Of a DNA stretch of 64,000 bases, positions 50,688 to 59,703 are shown one piece after another. The notes beneath the pieces are model-generated. The model saw only the letters and a program-made list of their open reading frames with translations, was not told where the DNA came from and searched no databases. Each line of letters opens with the position of its first letter. The first letter of the stretch is position 1. Location of the stretch: positions 1 to 64,000 of the forward strand of contig NZ_VSEY01000007.1 in NCBI RefSeq assembly GCF_008086045.1, written 5' to 3'. Source of the DNA: Nonomuraea sp. PA05 (lineage in GTDB: Bacteria; Actinomycetota; Actinomycetes; Streptosporangiales; Streptosporangiaceae). The position numbers were made by a program, and so were the translations under genes.

Positions 50688-51602
50688 ATGCGGCGGCTGC
50701 GCACATACGGTTTCGTCGCCGGCTTCCTCGCCGTCCCCCTCGTCCTCTACACGGTCTTCGTCATCAGCCCCTACGCGCAGGCGTTCCAGCTCGCCCTGAC
50801 GAGCTGGAACGGCTACAGCTCGGTCGTCCGCTACGTGGGGCTCGACAACTTCGGCCGGCTGCTGGAGGACGAGGTCTTCTGGCGGGCCCTGCGCAACCAC
50901 GGGATCCTGCTGCTGGTGCTGCCGGTCGCGACCATCGTCATCGCGCTGCTGTTCGCCTTCCTGCTCAACCTCGGCGGCGGCACGCGCGGCGCCGGCATGG
51001 CGGGGGTCTGGGGGTCCGGGTTCTACCGGGTGGTGTTCTTCTTCCCCCAGGTCCTGGCCGTCGCCGTGGTCGGGGTGCTGTTCCAGGCCGTCTACCGGCC
51101 CGACGCGGACGGCGTGCTCAACGGCATCCTGGCCCGTTTGGGCCTCGGCCCCGTCGGCTGGCTCATCGAGCCGGACCTGGCGCTGTGGTCGATCATCGCG
51201 GTGATGGTCTGGCAGGCGGTTGGCTTCTACGTGGTGCTGTTCTCCGCCGGCATGGCCGCCATCCCCAAGGACTACTTCGAGGCGGCCGCGCTGGACGGGG
51301 CGGGCCGCGTCCGGCTGTTCTTCTCCATCACGCTGCCGCTGCTGCGCGACACCGTGCAGGTCGCCTGGATCTACCTGGGCATCGCGGCCTTCGACGGGTT
51401 CGCGCTCATCCAGGTGCTGGCGGGCGACAAGGGCGAGCCCGACGGCGCCACCACCGTCCTGCCGATCACCATCTACAACACCGCCTTCTCCTACCAGAAG
51501 GTCGGGTACGCGTCCGCGATGGGCGTGGCGCTGTTCTTCCTCACCGTGACGTTCGCGGTGCTGACCTTGCGTACGACCAGAGGTGAGAGGGTTGAGCTGT
51601 AG
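50688..51602 (+). CDS. ngcF: ABC sugar importer permease 1 (NgcF-like)
   Basis: A 304-residue permease with six predicted membrane helices, beginning 'GFLAVPLVLYTVFVISPYAQAFQLALTSWNGY'. The EAA loop that contacts the ATPase is 'DYFEAAALDGAGRVRLFFSITLPLL' at ~205-230. It follows the binding-protein stop by 3 bp and precedes the second permease by 2 bp. Confidence 0.88.
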   Translation: MRRLRTYGFVAGFLAVPLVLYTVFVISPYAQAFQLALTSWNGYSSVVRYVGLDNFGRLLEDEVFWRALRNHGILLLVLPVATIVIALLFAFLLNLGGGTRGAGMAGVWGSGFYRVVFFFPQVLAVAVVGVLFQAVYRPDADGVLNGILARLGLGPVGWLIEPDLALWSIIAVMVWQAVGFYVVLFSAGMAAIPKDYFEAAALDGAGRVRLFFSITLPLLRDTVQVAWIYLGIAAFDGFALIQVLAGDKGEPDGATTVLPITIYNTAFSYQKVGYASAMGVALFFLTVTFAVLTLRTTRGERVEL

Positions 51603-51604
51603 CG

Positions 51605-52453
51605 ATGGGCTCGCGTAAGGAGAAGGGGCCCGGGGCGCTGAGCGCGCTGTCGCACGTGGCGCTGGCCGTCTGGGCCCTGCTGATCGTCGCGCCGCTGCTG
51701 TGGACGTTCCTCGCCTCGTTCAAGAACAACACCGAGATCTTCGGCGACCCGCTGCAACTGCCCGGCGCGCTGCGGCTGGACGCGTGGGGCAGGGCCTGGG
51801 ACAAGGCGCACATCGGGCAGTACATGCTGAACACCGTCGTCGTGGTCGTCCTCGGCACGGCGGGCACCATGCTGTTCGGGTCGATGGCGGCGTACGTGCT
51901 GGCCCGCTACCGGTTCGCCGGCAGCAGACTGATCTACTACTACTTCGTGGCCGGGCTGGCCTTTCCCGTCTTCCTGGCGCTCGGGCCGCTGTTCTTCGTG
52001 GTCAAGCAGGTCGGGCTGCTCAACAGCCACGTCGGCCTGGTGCTGGTCTACATCGCCTACTCGCTGCCGTTCACGGTGTTCTTCCTGGCTGCGTTCTTCC
52101 GCACGCTGCCGGTGGCGGTCGCCGAGGCCGCGCTGATCGACGGCGCCTCCCACACCCGCACGTTCTTCCAGATCATGGTGCCGATGGCCAGGCCCGGCCT
52201 GATCAGCATCACCATCTTCAACGTGCTCGGCCAGTGGAACCAGTACCTGCTGCCGCTCGTCCTGCTCGCCGGCGCGCCGGACAAGTGGGTGCTCACCCAG
52301 GGCATCGCGCGCATCTCCACCCTGGCCGGCTACGAGGCGGACTGGCCGGGCCTGTTCGCCGCCCTGTCCATCACCATCCTCCCGGTCATGGTCGTGTACA
52401 TCGTCTTCCAGCGGCAGATCCAGTCGGGGCTCAGCTCGGGCGCCCTGAAGTAA
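51605..52453 (+). CDS. ngcG: ABC sugar importer permease 2 (NgcG-like)
   Basis: A 282-residue permease with six helices. 'LLWTFLASFKNNTEIFGDPLQLPG' is the usual MalG-type start and 'VAEAALIDGASHTRTFFQIMVPMARPGLISI' is the EAA loop. It completes a binding protein/permease/permease operon. No chitinase or hexosaminidase is next to it; the divergent gene is an alkylsulfatase-like hydrolase. Confidence 0.88.
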   Translation: MGSRKEKGPGALSALSHVALAVWALLIVAPLLWTFLASFKNNTEIFGDPLQLPGALRLDAWGRAWDKAHIGQYMLNTVVVVVLGTAGTMLFGSMAAYVLARYRFAGSRLIYYYFVAGLAFPVFLALGPLFFVVKQVGLLNSHVGLVLVYIAYSLPFTVFFLAAFFRTLPVAVAEAALIDGASHTRTFFQIMVPMARPGLISITIFNVLGQWNQYLLPLVLLAGAPDKWVLTQGIARISTLAGYEADWPGLFAALSITILPVMVVYIVFQRQIQSGLSSGALK

Positions 52454-52463
52454 CGTGAGAGAC

Positions 52464-52748
52464 ATGAACGTCGAGAGCAAGCTCAACGACCTGCCGCGAT
52501 GGCGGCGCGAGGGCGACGAGATCAAGCGCACGATCACCGCGCCCGACTTTCCCACCGCCATCCGCATCGTCGACGAGATCGCCGTCAAGGCGGAGGAGCT
52601 CAACCACCATCCCGACATCGACATCCGATGGCGCAGCCTCCACCTGACGCTCACCACCCACGACCAGGGCGGCCTCACCGACCTCGACTTCACGCTGGCC
52701 GCCGTGATCGACGACATCGCGGCAAAACACGGCGAGCGAGCCGAATGA
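52464..52748 (+). CDS. Pterin-4a-carbinolamine dehydratase
   Basis: A 94-residue enzyme that dehydrates 4a-hydroxytetrahydropterin to recycle the cofactor of aromatic amino-acid hydroxylases. The active-site motif 'AEELNHHPDIDIRWRSLHLTLTTHDQGGLTDLDF' has the three His expected. ATG 52464 is preferred; GTG 52455 adds three residues. The gene starts 10 bp after the permease stop but its function does not fit sugar transport. Confidence 0.9.
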   Translation: MNVESKLNDLPRWRREGDEIKRTITAPDFPTAIRIVDEIAVKAEELNHHPDIDIRWRSLHLTLTTHDQGGLTDLDFTLAAVIDDIAAKHGERAE

Positions 52749-52832
52749 CCGTACGTAGCGAGCCGCTCACTCGTTAGAGTGGTGGCCTCTCGGAGCCCCG
52801 TTGCCGGAGGGGCTCGACCCGTGGGAGGTCCC

Positions 52833-53390
52833 ATGCGCGTGCCCGCGTCCCTGCTCGCCCTGATGACCGCGACGGCCGCGCTGGCCGGGGCGTGCGCGGG
52901 CCCGCCCGCCCCCGTCCAGAACGCCAAGACCGCGCAGGACGAGACGGTCAACCTCAACTCCGCCGGCGAGTTCAGCGCCGACGACCCCGGCGCCGTCGCC
53001 TACGACCGCAAGCTCGCCCCCGAGGGCGCCCAGGCCAGCGTCACCATCGAGTCGGGCGGCGGCCAGACCCGCACCTCGCTCGTCGTCGAGGGCCTGCTGC
53101 CCGACCGCCGCTACGGCGCCCACCTGCACGTCAAGCCGTGCGGCGGCAAGCCCGAGGACTCCGGCTCCCACTACCAGCACCACCCCGGCCGGATCGACGC
53201 CGTCAGCGAGGTGTGGCTCGACTTCACCACCGACGCCGAGGGTGCGGGCCGTTCCAGCGCCCGCAACGACTGGTCGCTGGAACGTGCCAAGCTGCCCGGC
53301 GCCCTCGTCATCCACGCGCAGCCGACCATCACCTCCGGCGCCGAGGCGGGCCAGGCGGGGGCGCGGATCGCCTGCCTGACCCTGCCGTAG
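52833..53390 (+). CDS. Cu/Zn superoxide dismutase-like lipoprotein
   Basis: A 185-residue exported protein with lipobox LAGAC (Cys ~21). The Greek-key SOD fold is seen in 'RRYGAHLHVKPCGG' (two Cu-ligand His), 'SHYQHHPGRIDAVSEVWLDFTTDAEGAGRSS' (bridging/Zn His, Asp) and 'GALVIHAQPTITSG' (last His). The disulfide Cys pair is KPCGG and ARIACLTLP. Many actinobacterial members lack part of the metal site, so dismutase activity is likely but not sure. ATG 52833 has GGGAGG five bases upstream. Confidence 0.82.
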   Translation: MRVPASLLALMTATAALAGACAGPPAPVQNAKTAQDETVNLNSAGEFSADDPGAVAYDRKLAPEGAQASVTIESGGGQTRTSLVVEGLLPDRRYGAHLHVKPCGGKPEDSGSHYQHHPGRIDAVSEVWLDFTTDAEGAGRSSARNDWSLERAKLPGALVIHAQPTITSGAEAGQAGARIACLTLP

Positions 53391-53439
53391 CGGCGCCGCT
53401 CACCTGATCGCGGCTGCCACCCGGCTCTCGATGAGATGA

Positions 53440-53467
53440 GGGCCCGCGCGTGAAGTCGCGCGGGCCC
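53440..53467. terminator. Bidirectional terminator
   Basis: A perfect 11-bp GC stem (53440-53450 with 53457-53467) with loop TGAAGT lies between the convergent SOD-like and pirin genes. Confidence 0.8.
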
Positions 53468-53482
53468 CGGGCGGAGGGTCGA

Positions 53483-54454
53483 TCAGGCGTGCTGGGCGGG
53501 GATGCTCCCGAGCCGCCCTGCCTGGAAGTCCTCGAACGCCTGCACCAGCTCGGCCTTGGTGTTCATGACGAACGGCCCGTAGTGCGCCACCGGCTCCCCG
53601 ATGGGCTCACCGCCGAGCACGATCACCTCCAACGGCTCCTTGGCCGCCGCCGTGATCGTGATGCTGCCGGCCTGCGTCGCCAGCCCCGGCCGGTTCCCGA
53701 ACCCCTCGAACACGGCGAGTTGCCCACCGCTCAGCGGACGGCGCTCGGTGCCCACGGTGCCGCGCCCGGACAGCGCGTACGCCAGCGCGTTGAAGTCCTG
53801 GCGCCACGGCATGACCAGCCGTGCCCCCGGCGACACGGTGGCGTGCAGCAGCGTGATCGGCGTCTGCGTGCTGCCGGGGCCGACGTGCCCGGCCAGGTCG
53901 CCGGCGATCAGCCGTACCAGCGCGCCGCCGTCGTGGCTGCTCAGCAGCACGACGCTGGAGCCGCCGATGTCCTGGTACTGGGGCGCGATCATCTTCTTGG
54001 CCCCAGGCAGGTTCACCCAGAGCTGGATGCCGTGGAACAGCCCGCCCTGCTGCACCAGCCACTCCGGCGGCGCCTCCTTGTGCAGGATCCCGGCCCCGGC
54101 GGTCATCCACTGCGTGTCGCCGTTGGTGATCGTGCCGCCCCCGCCGTTGGAGTCGAGGTGCTCCATCACACCGTCGATCATGTACGTGACGGTCTCGAAG
54201 CCCCGATGCGGGTGCCACGGCGTGCCCTTGGGCTCGCCGGCCGCGTAGTCCACCTCGCCCATCTGATCCATCATCACGAACGGGTCCAGGTACTCGGGCT
54301 TGATCGCGGCCAGGGCCCGGCGGACGGGGAAGCCCTCTCCCTCGAAGCCGCTGGGCGCGGTCTCGACGGCGAGCACCTTGCGGCCCGGCGTCCCGGCCTG
54401 CGCCTCGGGCAGGCGGGGGAGGGTGAGCGGGTTCTCTACGGTCACGGCGGGCAT
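53483..54454 (-). CDS. Pirin-family bicupin
   Basis: A 323-residue bicupin. The metal motif 'PWHPHRGFETVTYMIDGVMEHLDSNGGGGTI' (two His, then Glu/His) is at ~80-110, followed by 'QWMTAGAGILHKE'. The second cupin is 'GARLVMPWRQDFNALAYALSGRG' and the end 'GEPVAHYGPFVMNTKAELVQAFEDFQAGRLG'. Pirins act as quercetinase-like oxygenases or redox-sensing cofactors. ATG 54454 has AAGGAG seven bases upstream, and a MarR-like dyad lies at 54496. Confidence 0.9.
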   Translation of the reverse strand: MPAVTVENPLTLPRLPEAQAGTPGRKVLAVETAPSGFEGEGFPVRRALAAIKPEYLDPFVMMDQMGEVDYAAGEPKGTPWHPHRGFETVTYMIDGVMEHLDSNGGGGTITNGDTQWMTAGAGILHKEAPPEWLVQQGGLFHGIQLWVNLPGAKKMIAPQYQDIGGSSVVLLSSHDGGALVRLIAGDLAGHVGPGSTQTPITLLHATVSPGARLVMPWRQDFNALAYALSGRGTVGTERRPLSGGQLAVFEGFGNRPGLATQAGSITITAAAKEPLEVIVLGGEPIGEPVAHYGPFVMNTKAELVQAFEDFQAGRLGSIPAQHA

Positions 54455-54495
54455 CGGGTGCTCCTTCCAGCGGGTCTGCCGGGCTCAACCAAGTT

Positions 54496-54508
54496 TAGTT
54501 TTCAACTA
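54496..54508. promoter_or_regulatory. Dyad before pirin gene
   Basis: TAGTT-TTC-AACTA, 5-bp arms in a locally AT-rich stretch 42 bp upstream of the pirin start, resembles MarR/HxlR operators that respond to quinones. Confidence 0.4.
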
Positions 54509-54557
54509 TTCCGGGTCGCGTCGAACACCTTGGGCAGGTTCAGGCCGGGGCCGGCCG

Positions 54558-55403
54558 TCAGCCGAAGACGGCGGGCGGCGGGACGGGCGCGATGACCGCG
54601 TCGCCGTCCTTGATGGGCGCGGCTCCGGCGATGAAGTTGGTCAGCGCCTCGCCGTACACGCAACGCGCCTGCGTGAGGCCGCCCGCCGCCCTTCTGGACA
54701 GCAGCTCCACCGGCAGCTCGGCGCGTGAGGCGGCGACGATCAGGTTGCCGAAGCGGCGGCCCCGCATGATGCCGGGCTCGGCCATCAGCGCCACGTGCCT
54801 GAACGTGCCGGTGACCGTGGCGAGCAGGCGCTTGGCGAAGGCCAGGCCCTTGCCGTCGGCCATGTTGACCAGGAGGGTGCCGTCGGGGCGGAGGATCCTG
54901 GCCAGGTCGCCCATGTACTCGGCGGTCGCCAGCTCCACCGGCATCGTCGCGCCCGTGAACGCGTCGAGGACCACCAGGTCGGCCGTCTCGTCCCAGACCT
55001 TGGCCGTGCCCTCCCTGCCGCCGGCGACGATGACCTTCAGCCGGGGCACCGAGCGCAGGTCGAGCTGCTCGCGCACCAGGTTGACCAGCAGGCCGTCGGG
55101 CTCGATGACGATGTGCCTGGAGCCCGCGCGGGTGGCGGAGACGTAGCGGGGGATCGAGCAGGCGCCGCCGCCCACGTGGACGCAACTCAACGGCCCTTCT
55201 GACAAAAGGTCGATCACATCCGCCATGAGTCGTACATACTCGAATTCCAGAAATGTCGGGTCTTGAAGATCTACATAAGACTGAGGTACGCCATCCTTGG
55301 ACAGCACCCAGCCGTCCTGCCTGTCCAGATCCCGGAGAAGCTCGACCTCGCCGAACGTCACCGGGTACAGACCGGGCATCGGTTCACGCTGTCCACGGGC
55401 CAC
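54558..55403 (-). CDS. Spermidine synthase-like methyltransferase-fold protein
   Basis: A 281-residue protein from GTG 55403 (GGAGGGG upstream; ATG 55379 is also possible). 'FEYVRLMADVIDLL', 'CVHVGGGACSIPRYVSATRAGSRHIVIEPDGLLVNLVREQL' and 'ADLVVLDAFTGATMPVELATAEYMGDLARILRPDGTLLVNMADG' are typical of polyamine synthase relatives. The DAFTGATMP loop replaces the aminopropyltransferase D(D/S)TDP, so spermidine synthesis is doubtful. It is divergent from the penicillin-binding protein gene with 27 bp between starts. Confidence 0.8.
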   Translation of the reverse strand: MARGQREPMPGLYPVTFGEVELLRDLDRQDGWVLSKDGVPQSYVDLQDPTFLEFEYVRLMADVIDLLSEGPLSCVHVGGGACSIPRYVSATRAGSRHIVIEPDGLLVNLVREQLDLRSVPRLKVIVAGGREGTAKVWDETADLVVLDAFTGATMPVELATAEYMGDLARILRPDGTLLVNMADGKGLAFAKRLLATVTGTFRHVALMAEPGIMRGRRFGNLIVAASRAELPVELLSRRAAGGLTQARCVYGEALTNFIAGAAPIKDGDAVIAPVPPPAVFG

Positions 55404-55430
55404 GTCTGATCCCCTCCCTGGGAGTACCGT

Positions 55431-56963
55431 ATGGCACGGCGAAGGCTGATTGTGCTCGTTATCGCGCTTGTCGCGATAGCCGGGGCGGGCGCCTTCGCCG
55501 TCGTGGCGTCGAACCGGGTCAAGGGCAGCGCCGCGCAGACGGCCGCCGCGTACTTCGACGCCTGGCGGCGGGGGAACGTCTCGGCGATGGAGCGGCTGGT
55601 GTTCCAGCCTCCGGCCGACTTCTCCGTACGGCACCGCAAGCTCAGCGACGAGCTGGGCGTCGTGTCCCTGCAGCTCACCCCCGGCCAGTTGCGGAGCACG
55701 GGGGAGCAGGCGGCCGAGGTGCCGTTCTCGGGGGTGCGCAAGCTGAGCGAGCTGGGGGACTGGCCGTTCGACAGCGTCCTGCGGATGGCCGTGCGGGACC
55801 GCGCGTGGAAGGTGTTATGGGCGCCGGAGACGCTGCACCCGCTGCTCAAGGACGGCGGCACGCTGGCGCTGGAGGAGGTGGAGACGTCGGCGGCCGAGCT
55901 GGTCACCAGCGAGGGCGACAACATCCCGAACGACAGCTACGCCGACGCCTACCTGGAGCCGCTCAAGCCCGAGTTCGAGCAGGTCAACTACGGCTGGACG
56001 CTGGTGTCGAAGCTGCCCGGCCGACCGGCCACGACGCTGCTGCGCCGCGACCCCGAGGCGAAGGTCGAGCGCACCACCCTGTCCCGATCCGTCCAGGCGG
56101 CCGCCGCGCGGGCGCTCGACGGCACCGAGGACTCCACGTTGATCGTCATCCGGCCGAGCACCGGGGAGATCCTCGCGCTGGCCGACCGGCTGGGGGAGAA
56201 CTACAGCGCCGTGCGCGACGTGTTCCCGCCGGGCTCCGTGTTCAAGACGATCACCGCGGCGGCGCTGATCCAGGGCGGGCTCGGCCCGGCGGACCAGGTC
56301 GGCTGCCCCGGCACGTACACGATCCCCTTCCACCGGCCCTTCGACAACGACGGTGAGGTGGACCGCGGCGTCGTCACGTTCACCGACGCGTTCGCCTTCT
56401 CCTGCAACACCACGTTCGTCGAGCAGGCGACCACCAGGCTCACGGGGCAGGACCTGACCAGGACGGCGAACGAGTGGGGGTTCGGCCGGCCGATCGCGAC
56501 CGGCATCGGCGGGACCTGCGGCACCGTGCCCGAGACCGACGACCTCGACATGCTGGGCGCCGACGCGATCGGGCAGGGCGAGGTCGTCTCCACCCCGCTC
56601 TGCATGGCCGCGCTCGCCGCCGCCGTCCAGAGCGGCACCTGGCGCTCGCCCCGGCTGCTGTCGGAGGAGCAGGTGCGCAGGATCGACGGCACGCCGCATC
56701 CGGACGTGCGGATGGACGAGGGCGTCGTGACCGCGCTCAGGGACATGATGACGGCCGCCGTGGACTACGGGACGGCCAGCGAGGCGGGGTTACCCGAAGG
56801 GGCCGCGGGCAAGACGGGGACGGCCGAGGTGGAGGGTGAGGAGTCACACGCCTGGTTCATCGGATACCGCGATGACCTGGCGTTCTGTGTTTTCGTCAGG
56901 CACGGGGGGTCTGGAAGGTCCGCGGCTGTTCCTATTGCCGCCCGTTTCTTCAATGGGTTGTAA
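55431..56963 (+). CDS. Class B penicillin-binding protein (transpeptidase)
   Basis: A 510-residue membrane-anchored transpeptidase for peptidoglycan cross-linking. N-terminal membrane helix ~5-25, then an NTF2-like MecA_N domain ('AAAYFDAWRRGNVSAMERLV') and a dimerisation part. Catalytic motifs: SVFK at ~268-271, SCN at ~323-325 and KTGT at ~461-464. GGGAG lies six bases before ATG 55431. Two TTA codons (55815, 56790) are present. Its stop codon lies within the 26-bp palindrome of the following gene. Confidence 0.92.
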   Translation: MARRRLIVLVIALVAIAGAGAFAVVASNRVKGSAAQTAAAYFDAWRRGNVSAMERLVFQPPADFSVRHRKLSDELGVVSLQLTPGQLRSTGEQAAEVPFSGVRKLSELGDWPFDSVLRMAVRDRAWKVLWAPETLHPLLKDGGTLALEEVETSAAELVTSEGDNIPNDSYADAYLEPLKPEFEQVNYGWTLVSKLPGRPATTLLRRDPEAKVERTTLSRSVQAAAARALDGTEDSTLIVIRPSTGEILALADRLGENYSAVRDVFPPGSVFKTITAAALIQGGLGPADQVGCPGTYTIPFHRPFDNDGEVDRGVVTFTDAFAFSCNTTFVEQATTRLTGQDLTRTANEWGFGRPIATGIGGTCGTVPETDDLDMLGADAIGQGEVVSTPLCMAALAAAVQSGTWRSPRLLSEEQVRRIDGTPHPDVRMDEGVVTALRDMMTAAVDYGTASEAGLPEGAAGKTGTAEVEGEESHAWFIGYRDDLAFCVFVRHGGSGRSAAVPIAARFFNGL

Positions 56964-56984
56964 CCTACGGTACCGTAGGTTACA
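56959..56984. promoter_or_regulatory. 26-bp perfect palindrome before hemolysin III gene
   Basis: The two 13-base halves (core CCTACGGT/ACCGTAGG) are exactly complementary; the last base is the A of the ATG at 56984 and the first bases overlap the PBP stop. It looks like a TetR-type operator. Confidence 0.75.
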
Positions 56985-57631
56985 TGACGACCATCACCGT
57001 GAAGCCGCGGCTGCGCGGCTGGTTGCACACTGGAGCGCTGCCCGTCACCCTGATCGCCGGCTTCGTGCTCGTGGCGCTGGGCCCCACCTTGCAGGCCCGG
57101 CTGGCCTCGACGATCTACGCCATCACGTCGGCCCTGCTGTTCGGCATCTCCGCCACCTACCACCGCAGCGAGCTGGGCCCGAAGCTGGCGGAGTTCCTGC
57201 GCAGGATCGACCACGCCAACATCTACTTGATCATCGCCGGGACCTACACCCCGTTCGCCCTGCTGGCGCTGGACGGCGCGGCCCGGGTGGCGGTGTTGTC
57301 GGTGATCTGGGGCGGCGCGCTGGCAGGCGTGCTGTTCCGGGTGTTGTGGATGAACGCGCCGCGCTGGCTCTACACGGTCCTCTACCTCGGCCTCGGCTGG
57401 ACCGCGATCTTCGTGATGCCGCAACTGCTGGAGGGCGCGGGGGTCGCGGCCGTGGTGCTGGTGGCGGTGGGCGGCGTCTTCTACTCGGCCGGCGCCATCG
57501 TGTACGGCCTGCGCCGCCCCGACCCGTCACCCCGCTGGTTCGGCTTCCACGAGGTCTTCCACGCGTTCACGATCGCCGCCTACCTGGTGCAGTACATCGC
57601 GGTGTCGATCGTCGTCTACTCGCAGGGCTGA
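56984..57631 (+). CDS. Hemolysin III / PAQR-family membrane protein
   Basis: A 215-residue protein with seven predicted membrane helices. The family motifs 'SATYHRSELGPKLAEFLRRIDHANIYLIIAGTYTPF' and 'FGFHEVFHAFTIAAYLVQYI' are intact, including the His residues that bind zinc in PAQR receptors. Such proteins are hydrolase-like (ceramidase fold) membrane proteins. The start lies on the edge of a 26-bp palindrome, so the mRNA is probably near-leaderless and tightly repressed. Confidence 0.92.
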   Translation: MTTITVKPRLRGWLHTGALPVTLIAGFVLVALGPTLQARLASTIYAITSALLFGISATYHRSELGPKLAEFLRRIDHANIYLIIAGTYTPFALLALDGAARVAVLSVIWGGALAGVLFRVLWMNAPRWLYTVLYLGLGWTAIFVMPQLLEGAGVAAVVLVAVGGVFYSAGAIVYGLRRPDPSPRWFGFHEVFHAFTIAAYLVQYIAVSIVVYSQG

Positions 57632-57652
57632 GCCGCCGGGCGGCCCTGGCGG

Positions 57653-58348
57653 TCAGGGGGTCGAGACCGCCAGGTCGCCCGAGTCGCTGGTCAGCTCGAT
57701 CGAGCGCGGCGCCGAGGCGTCGCTGTCGGTGGTGATCGCCTTGCCGCCCGAGTCCGTCTTGGCCACCACGTTGTACGGCCCCCGCGGCACGTGAATCTGG
57801 GTGCTCCCCGAGTCGGTGGTGGTCGTGACCTTGTCGGGCTGCCCGGTGAAGGTCAGCGTCATGTCGCCCGAGTCCGTCCGCGCGACGAGCCGCTTGCCGG
57901 TCAGCCCGCCCGCCACGATGGCGCCCGAGTCGCTCGTGGCCTCGATTTCGCCCGACAGGTCCGTCAGGGTGAGGTCGCCGGAGTCGGTGCCCGCCTTGAC
58001 GCGCAGCCCCTTGGGCACCTCCACCCGGTAGCTCACGTCGCACGACACCCCGGCGGCCCCGAGCCCCCAGCTCGTGGGGCAGGTGAACGACAGCTCCAGC
58101 GTGTCGCCGCGTACCGCGTGGGTGGTCTTGGGCTTCTCCTTGCGCCAGGTGAGCCGCTCGCTGACGTGGATGCCCTCGCGATCGGACTCGATGACCTCGA
58201 CGGTGCCGGAGTCGGCCTCGACGCGCAGGCCCGCCACCTTGTCCGTGACGTCGTACGTCACGGTGTCCTGGTTGTGCTCACCCAGCCCGCAGCCGGTCAG
58301 CACCGCGGCGAGCCCGAGCAGGCCCGCGATCAGCGTCGTTCTCCTCAT
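57653..58348 (-). CDS. DUF4097 beta-repeat lipoprotein
   Basis: A 231-residue lipoprotein with lipobox LTGC (Cys ~20). The mature part has seven DSG-centred turns (ADSGTVEV, TDSGDLTL, SDSGAIVA, TDSGDMTL, TDSGSTQI, TDSGGKAI, SDSGDLAV) spaced ~15-25 residues apart. This is the DUF4097 (putative adhesin) beta-solenoid. Two Cys (SFTCPTS and VSCDVS) probably pair. The function is unknown; it may bind to the cell wall or to a partner kinase. Confidence 0.85.
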   Translation of the reverse strand: MRRTTLIAGLLGLAAVLTGCGLGEHNQDTVTYDVTDKVAGLRVEADSGTVEVIESDREGIHVSERLTWRKEKPKTTHAVRGDTLELSFTCPTSWGLGAAGVSCDVSYRVEVPKGLRVKAGTDSGDLTLTDLSGEIEATSDSGAIVAGGLTGKRLVARTDSGDMTLTFTGQPDKVTTTTDSGSTQIHVPRGPYNVVAKTDSGGKAITTDSDASAPRSIELTSDSGDLAVSTP

Positions 58349-58447
58349 GGCACAAACCCTAAAGGCGGCCGGTCGGGCCCGGCATTGCCGCCGTCACCCG
58401 GAAGCCCGGTAGGGCCAGCCCTACCACCCCCTTCCCCCGCCTTCAAA

Positions 58448-58491
58448 AAAGTGATATCACTTTGCTAGCAAGATGAAGTCACACTAGCAAG
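58448..58491. promoter_or_regulatory. Operator cluster before the SPFH operon
   Basis: AAAGTGATATCACTTT (58448-58463) is a perfect 16-bp palindrome and TTGCTAGCAA (58462-58471) a second one joined to it. CTAGCAAG is repeated at 58465-58472 and 58484-58491. The cluster ends just before the GGGGAGGG ribosome-binding site and may be bound by the operon's own ribbon-helix-helix protein. Confidence 0.65.
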
Positions 58492-58504
58492 GGGAGGGAA
58501 GACG

Positions 58505-59455
58505 ATGACGGACACATCGAGTGAGGGCGTCCTCGACGGCGGCGTGGTGGACATGCCCGAACCTCACACCCACGAGCGCCCGGTCAAGGCCGCCAACGGG
58601 TTCGTGATGCTGAGCGTGGCGACGCTGCTGGAGCTGGCCGGCCTGGCGCTGATCGTCCTGGGCATCGTCATGCTGGCCACGGGCTCCCCGGCGGCCGGGC
58701 TCGGGGCGCTGATCGCGGGAGTCCTGGTGGCCGTCGTCGCGTTCATCATGTTCTTCGGCCTCACGGCGGTCGCCCCCGGCGAGGCCAGGGTGGTGCAGCT
58801 CCTCGGCCGGTACGTCGGCACCCTGCGCACCCCCGGCTTCCAGTGGGTCAACCCGATCACCGGCCGCCGCCGGGTCTCCACCAGGATCCGCAACCACGAG
58901 ACGGACGTCACCAAGGTCAACGACGCCGACGGCAACCCCATCCAGATCGCGACCGTGGTCGTCTGGCAGGTGCAGGACACCGCGCAGGCCGTGTTCGAGG
59001 TGGACGACTTCGTGGAGTTCGTGGCCATCCAGGCCGAGACGGCGGTGCGGCACATCGCGGGCACGTACCCGTACGACTCGCACGGCGAGCCGCGGCTGTC
59101 GCTGCGCGACAACGCCGAGGAGATCAACGACCAGCTCTCCACGGAGATCGCCGCCAGGGTCGCCTCCGCCGGGGTCAAGGTCATCGAGTCGCGCATCATC
59201 CACCTGGCGTACGCGCCGGAGATCGCGCACGCGATGCTGCGCCGCCAGCAGGCCGGCGCGGTGGTGGCCGCCAGGCAGCGGATCGTCGAGGGCGCCGTCG
59301 GCATGGTGGAGATGGCGCTGGAGAAGCTCGCCGAGCACGACGTGGTGGAGCTGGACGAGGAGCGCAAGGCGGCCATGGTCAGCAACCTGCTCGTGGTGCT
59401 GGTGGGTGATCGCGACACCCAGCCCGTGGTCAACACGGGCACGCTGTACCAGTGA
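58505..59455 (+). CDS. SPFH/band-7 (flotillin-like) membrane protein
   Basis: A 316-residue protein. Two membrane helices (~31-60 and ~65-87) lead into an SPFH domain: '[31 protein letters not shown]', '[31 protein letters not shown]', '[55 protein letters not shown]'. Such proteins form oligomers and organise membrane domains. GGGGAGGG lies eight bases before ATG 58505. Its stop overlaps the next start (TGATG). Confidence 0.92.
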   Translation: MTDTSSEGVLDGGVVDMPEPHTHERPVKAANGFVMLSVATLLELAGLALIVLGIVMLATGSPAAGLGALIAGVLVAVVAFIMFFGLTAVAPGEARVVQLLGRYVGTLRTPGFQWVNPITGRRRVSTRIRNHETDVTKVNDADGNPIQIATVVVWQVQDTAQAVFEVDDFVEFVAIQAETAVRHIAGTYPYDSHGEPRLSLRDNAEEINDQLSTEIAARVASAGVKVIESRIIHLAYAPEIAHAMLRRQQAGAVVAARQRIVEGAVGMVEMALEKLAEHDVVELDEERKAAMVSNLLVVLVGDRDTQPVVNTGTLYQ

Positions 59456-59703
59456 TGATCGAGCGCAAGAAACTCCTGCTGCGGCTCGACCCGGTGGTCC
59501 ACGACGCGCTGGCCAGATGGGCGTCCGACGAGCTGCGCAGCACGAACTCCCAGATCGAGTTCCTGCTGCGCAGGGCGCTGTCAGAGGCCGGGCGGCTGCC
59601 CGAGGGGGTCGGGCGGATGCGACCGCGGGGCCGGCCGCGCAGGGAGTCGGAAGAAGAGGAAGAAGGGGAGCAAGCGGATGGAGACGCCGGTGAAGCAGGA
59701 TGA
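59455..59703 (+). CDS. Ribbon-helix-helix (Arc-like) DNA-binding protein
   Basis: An 82-residue protein. '[43 protein letters not shown]' is an Arc/HicB-type ribbon-helix-helix; the C-terminal third is charged and disordered ('[12 protein letters not shown]'). It is encoded between the SPFH and GOLPH3-like genes and overlaps both (1 bp and 26 bp). It most likely autoregulates the operon through the palindromes at 58448-58491. Confidence 0.85.
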   Translation: MIERKKLLLRLDPVVHDALARWASDELRSTNSQIEFLLRRALSEAGRLPEGVGRMRPRGRPRRESEEEEEGEQADGDAGEAG

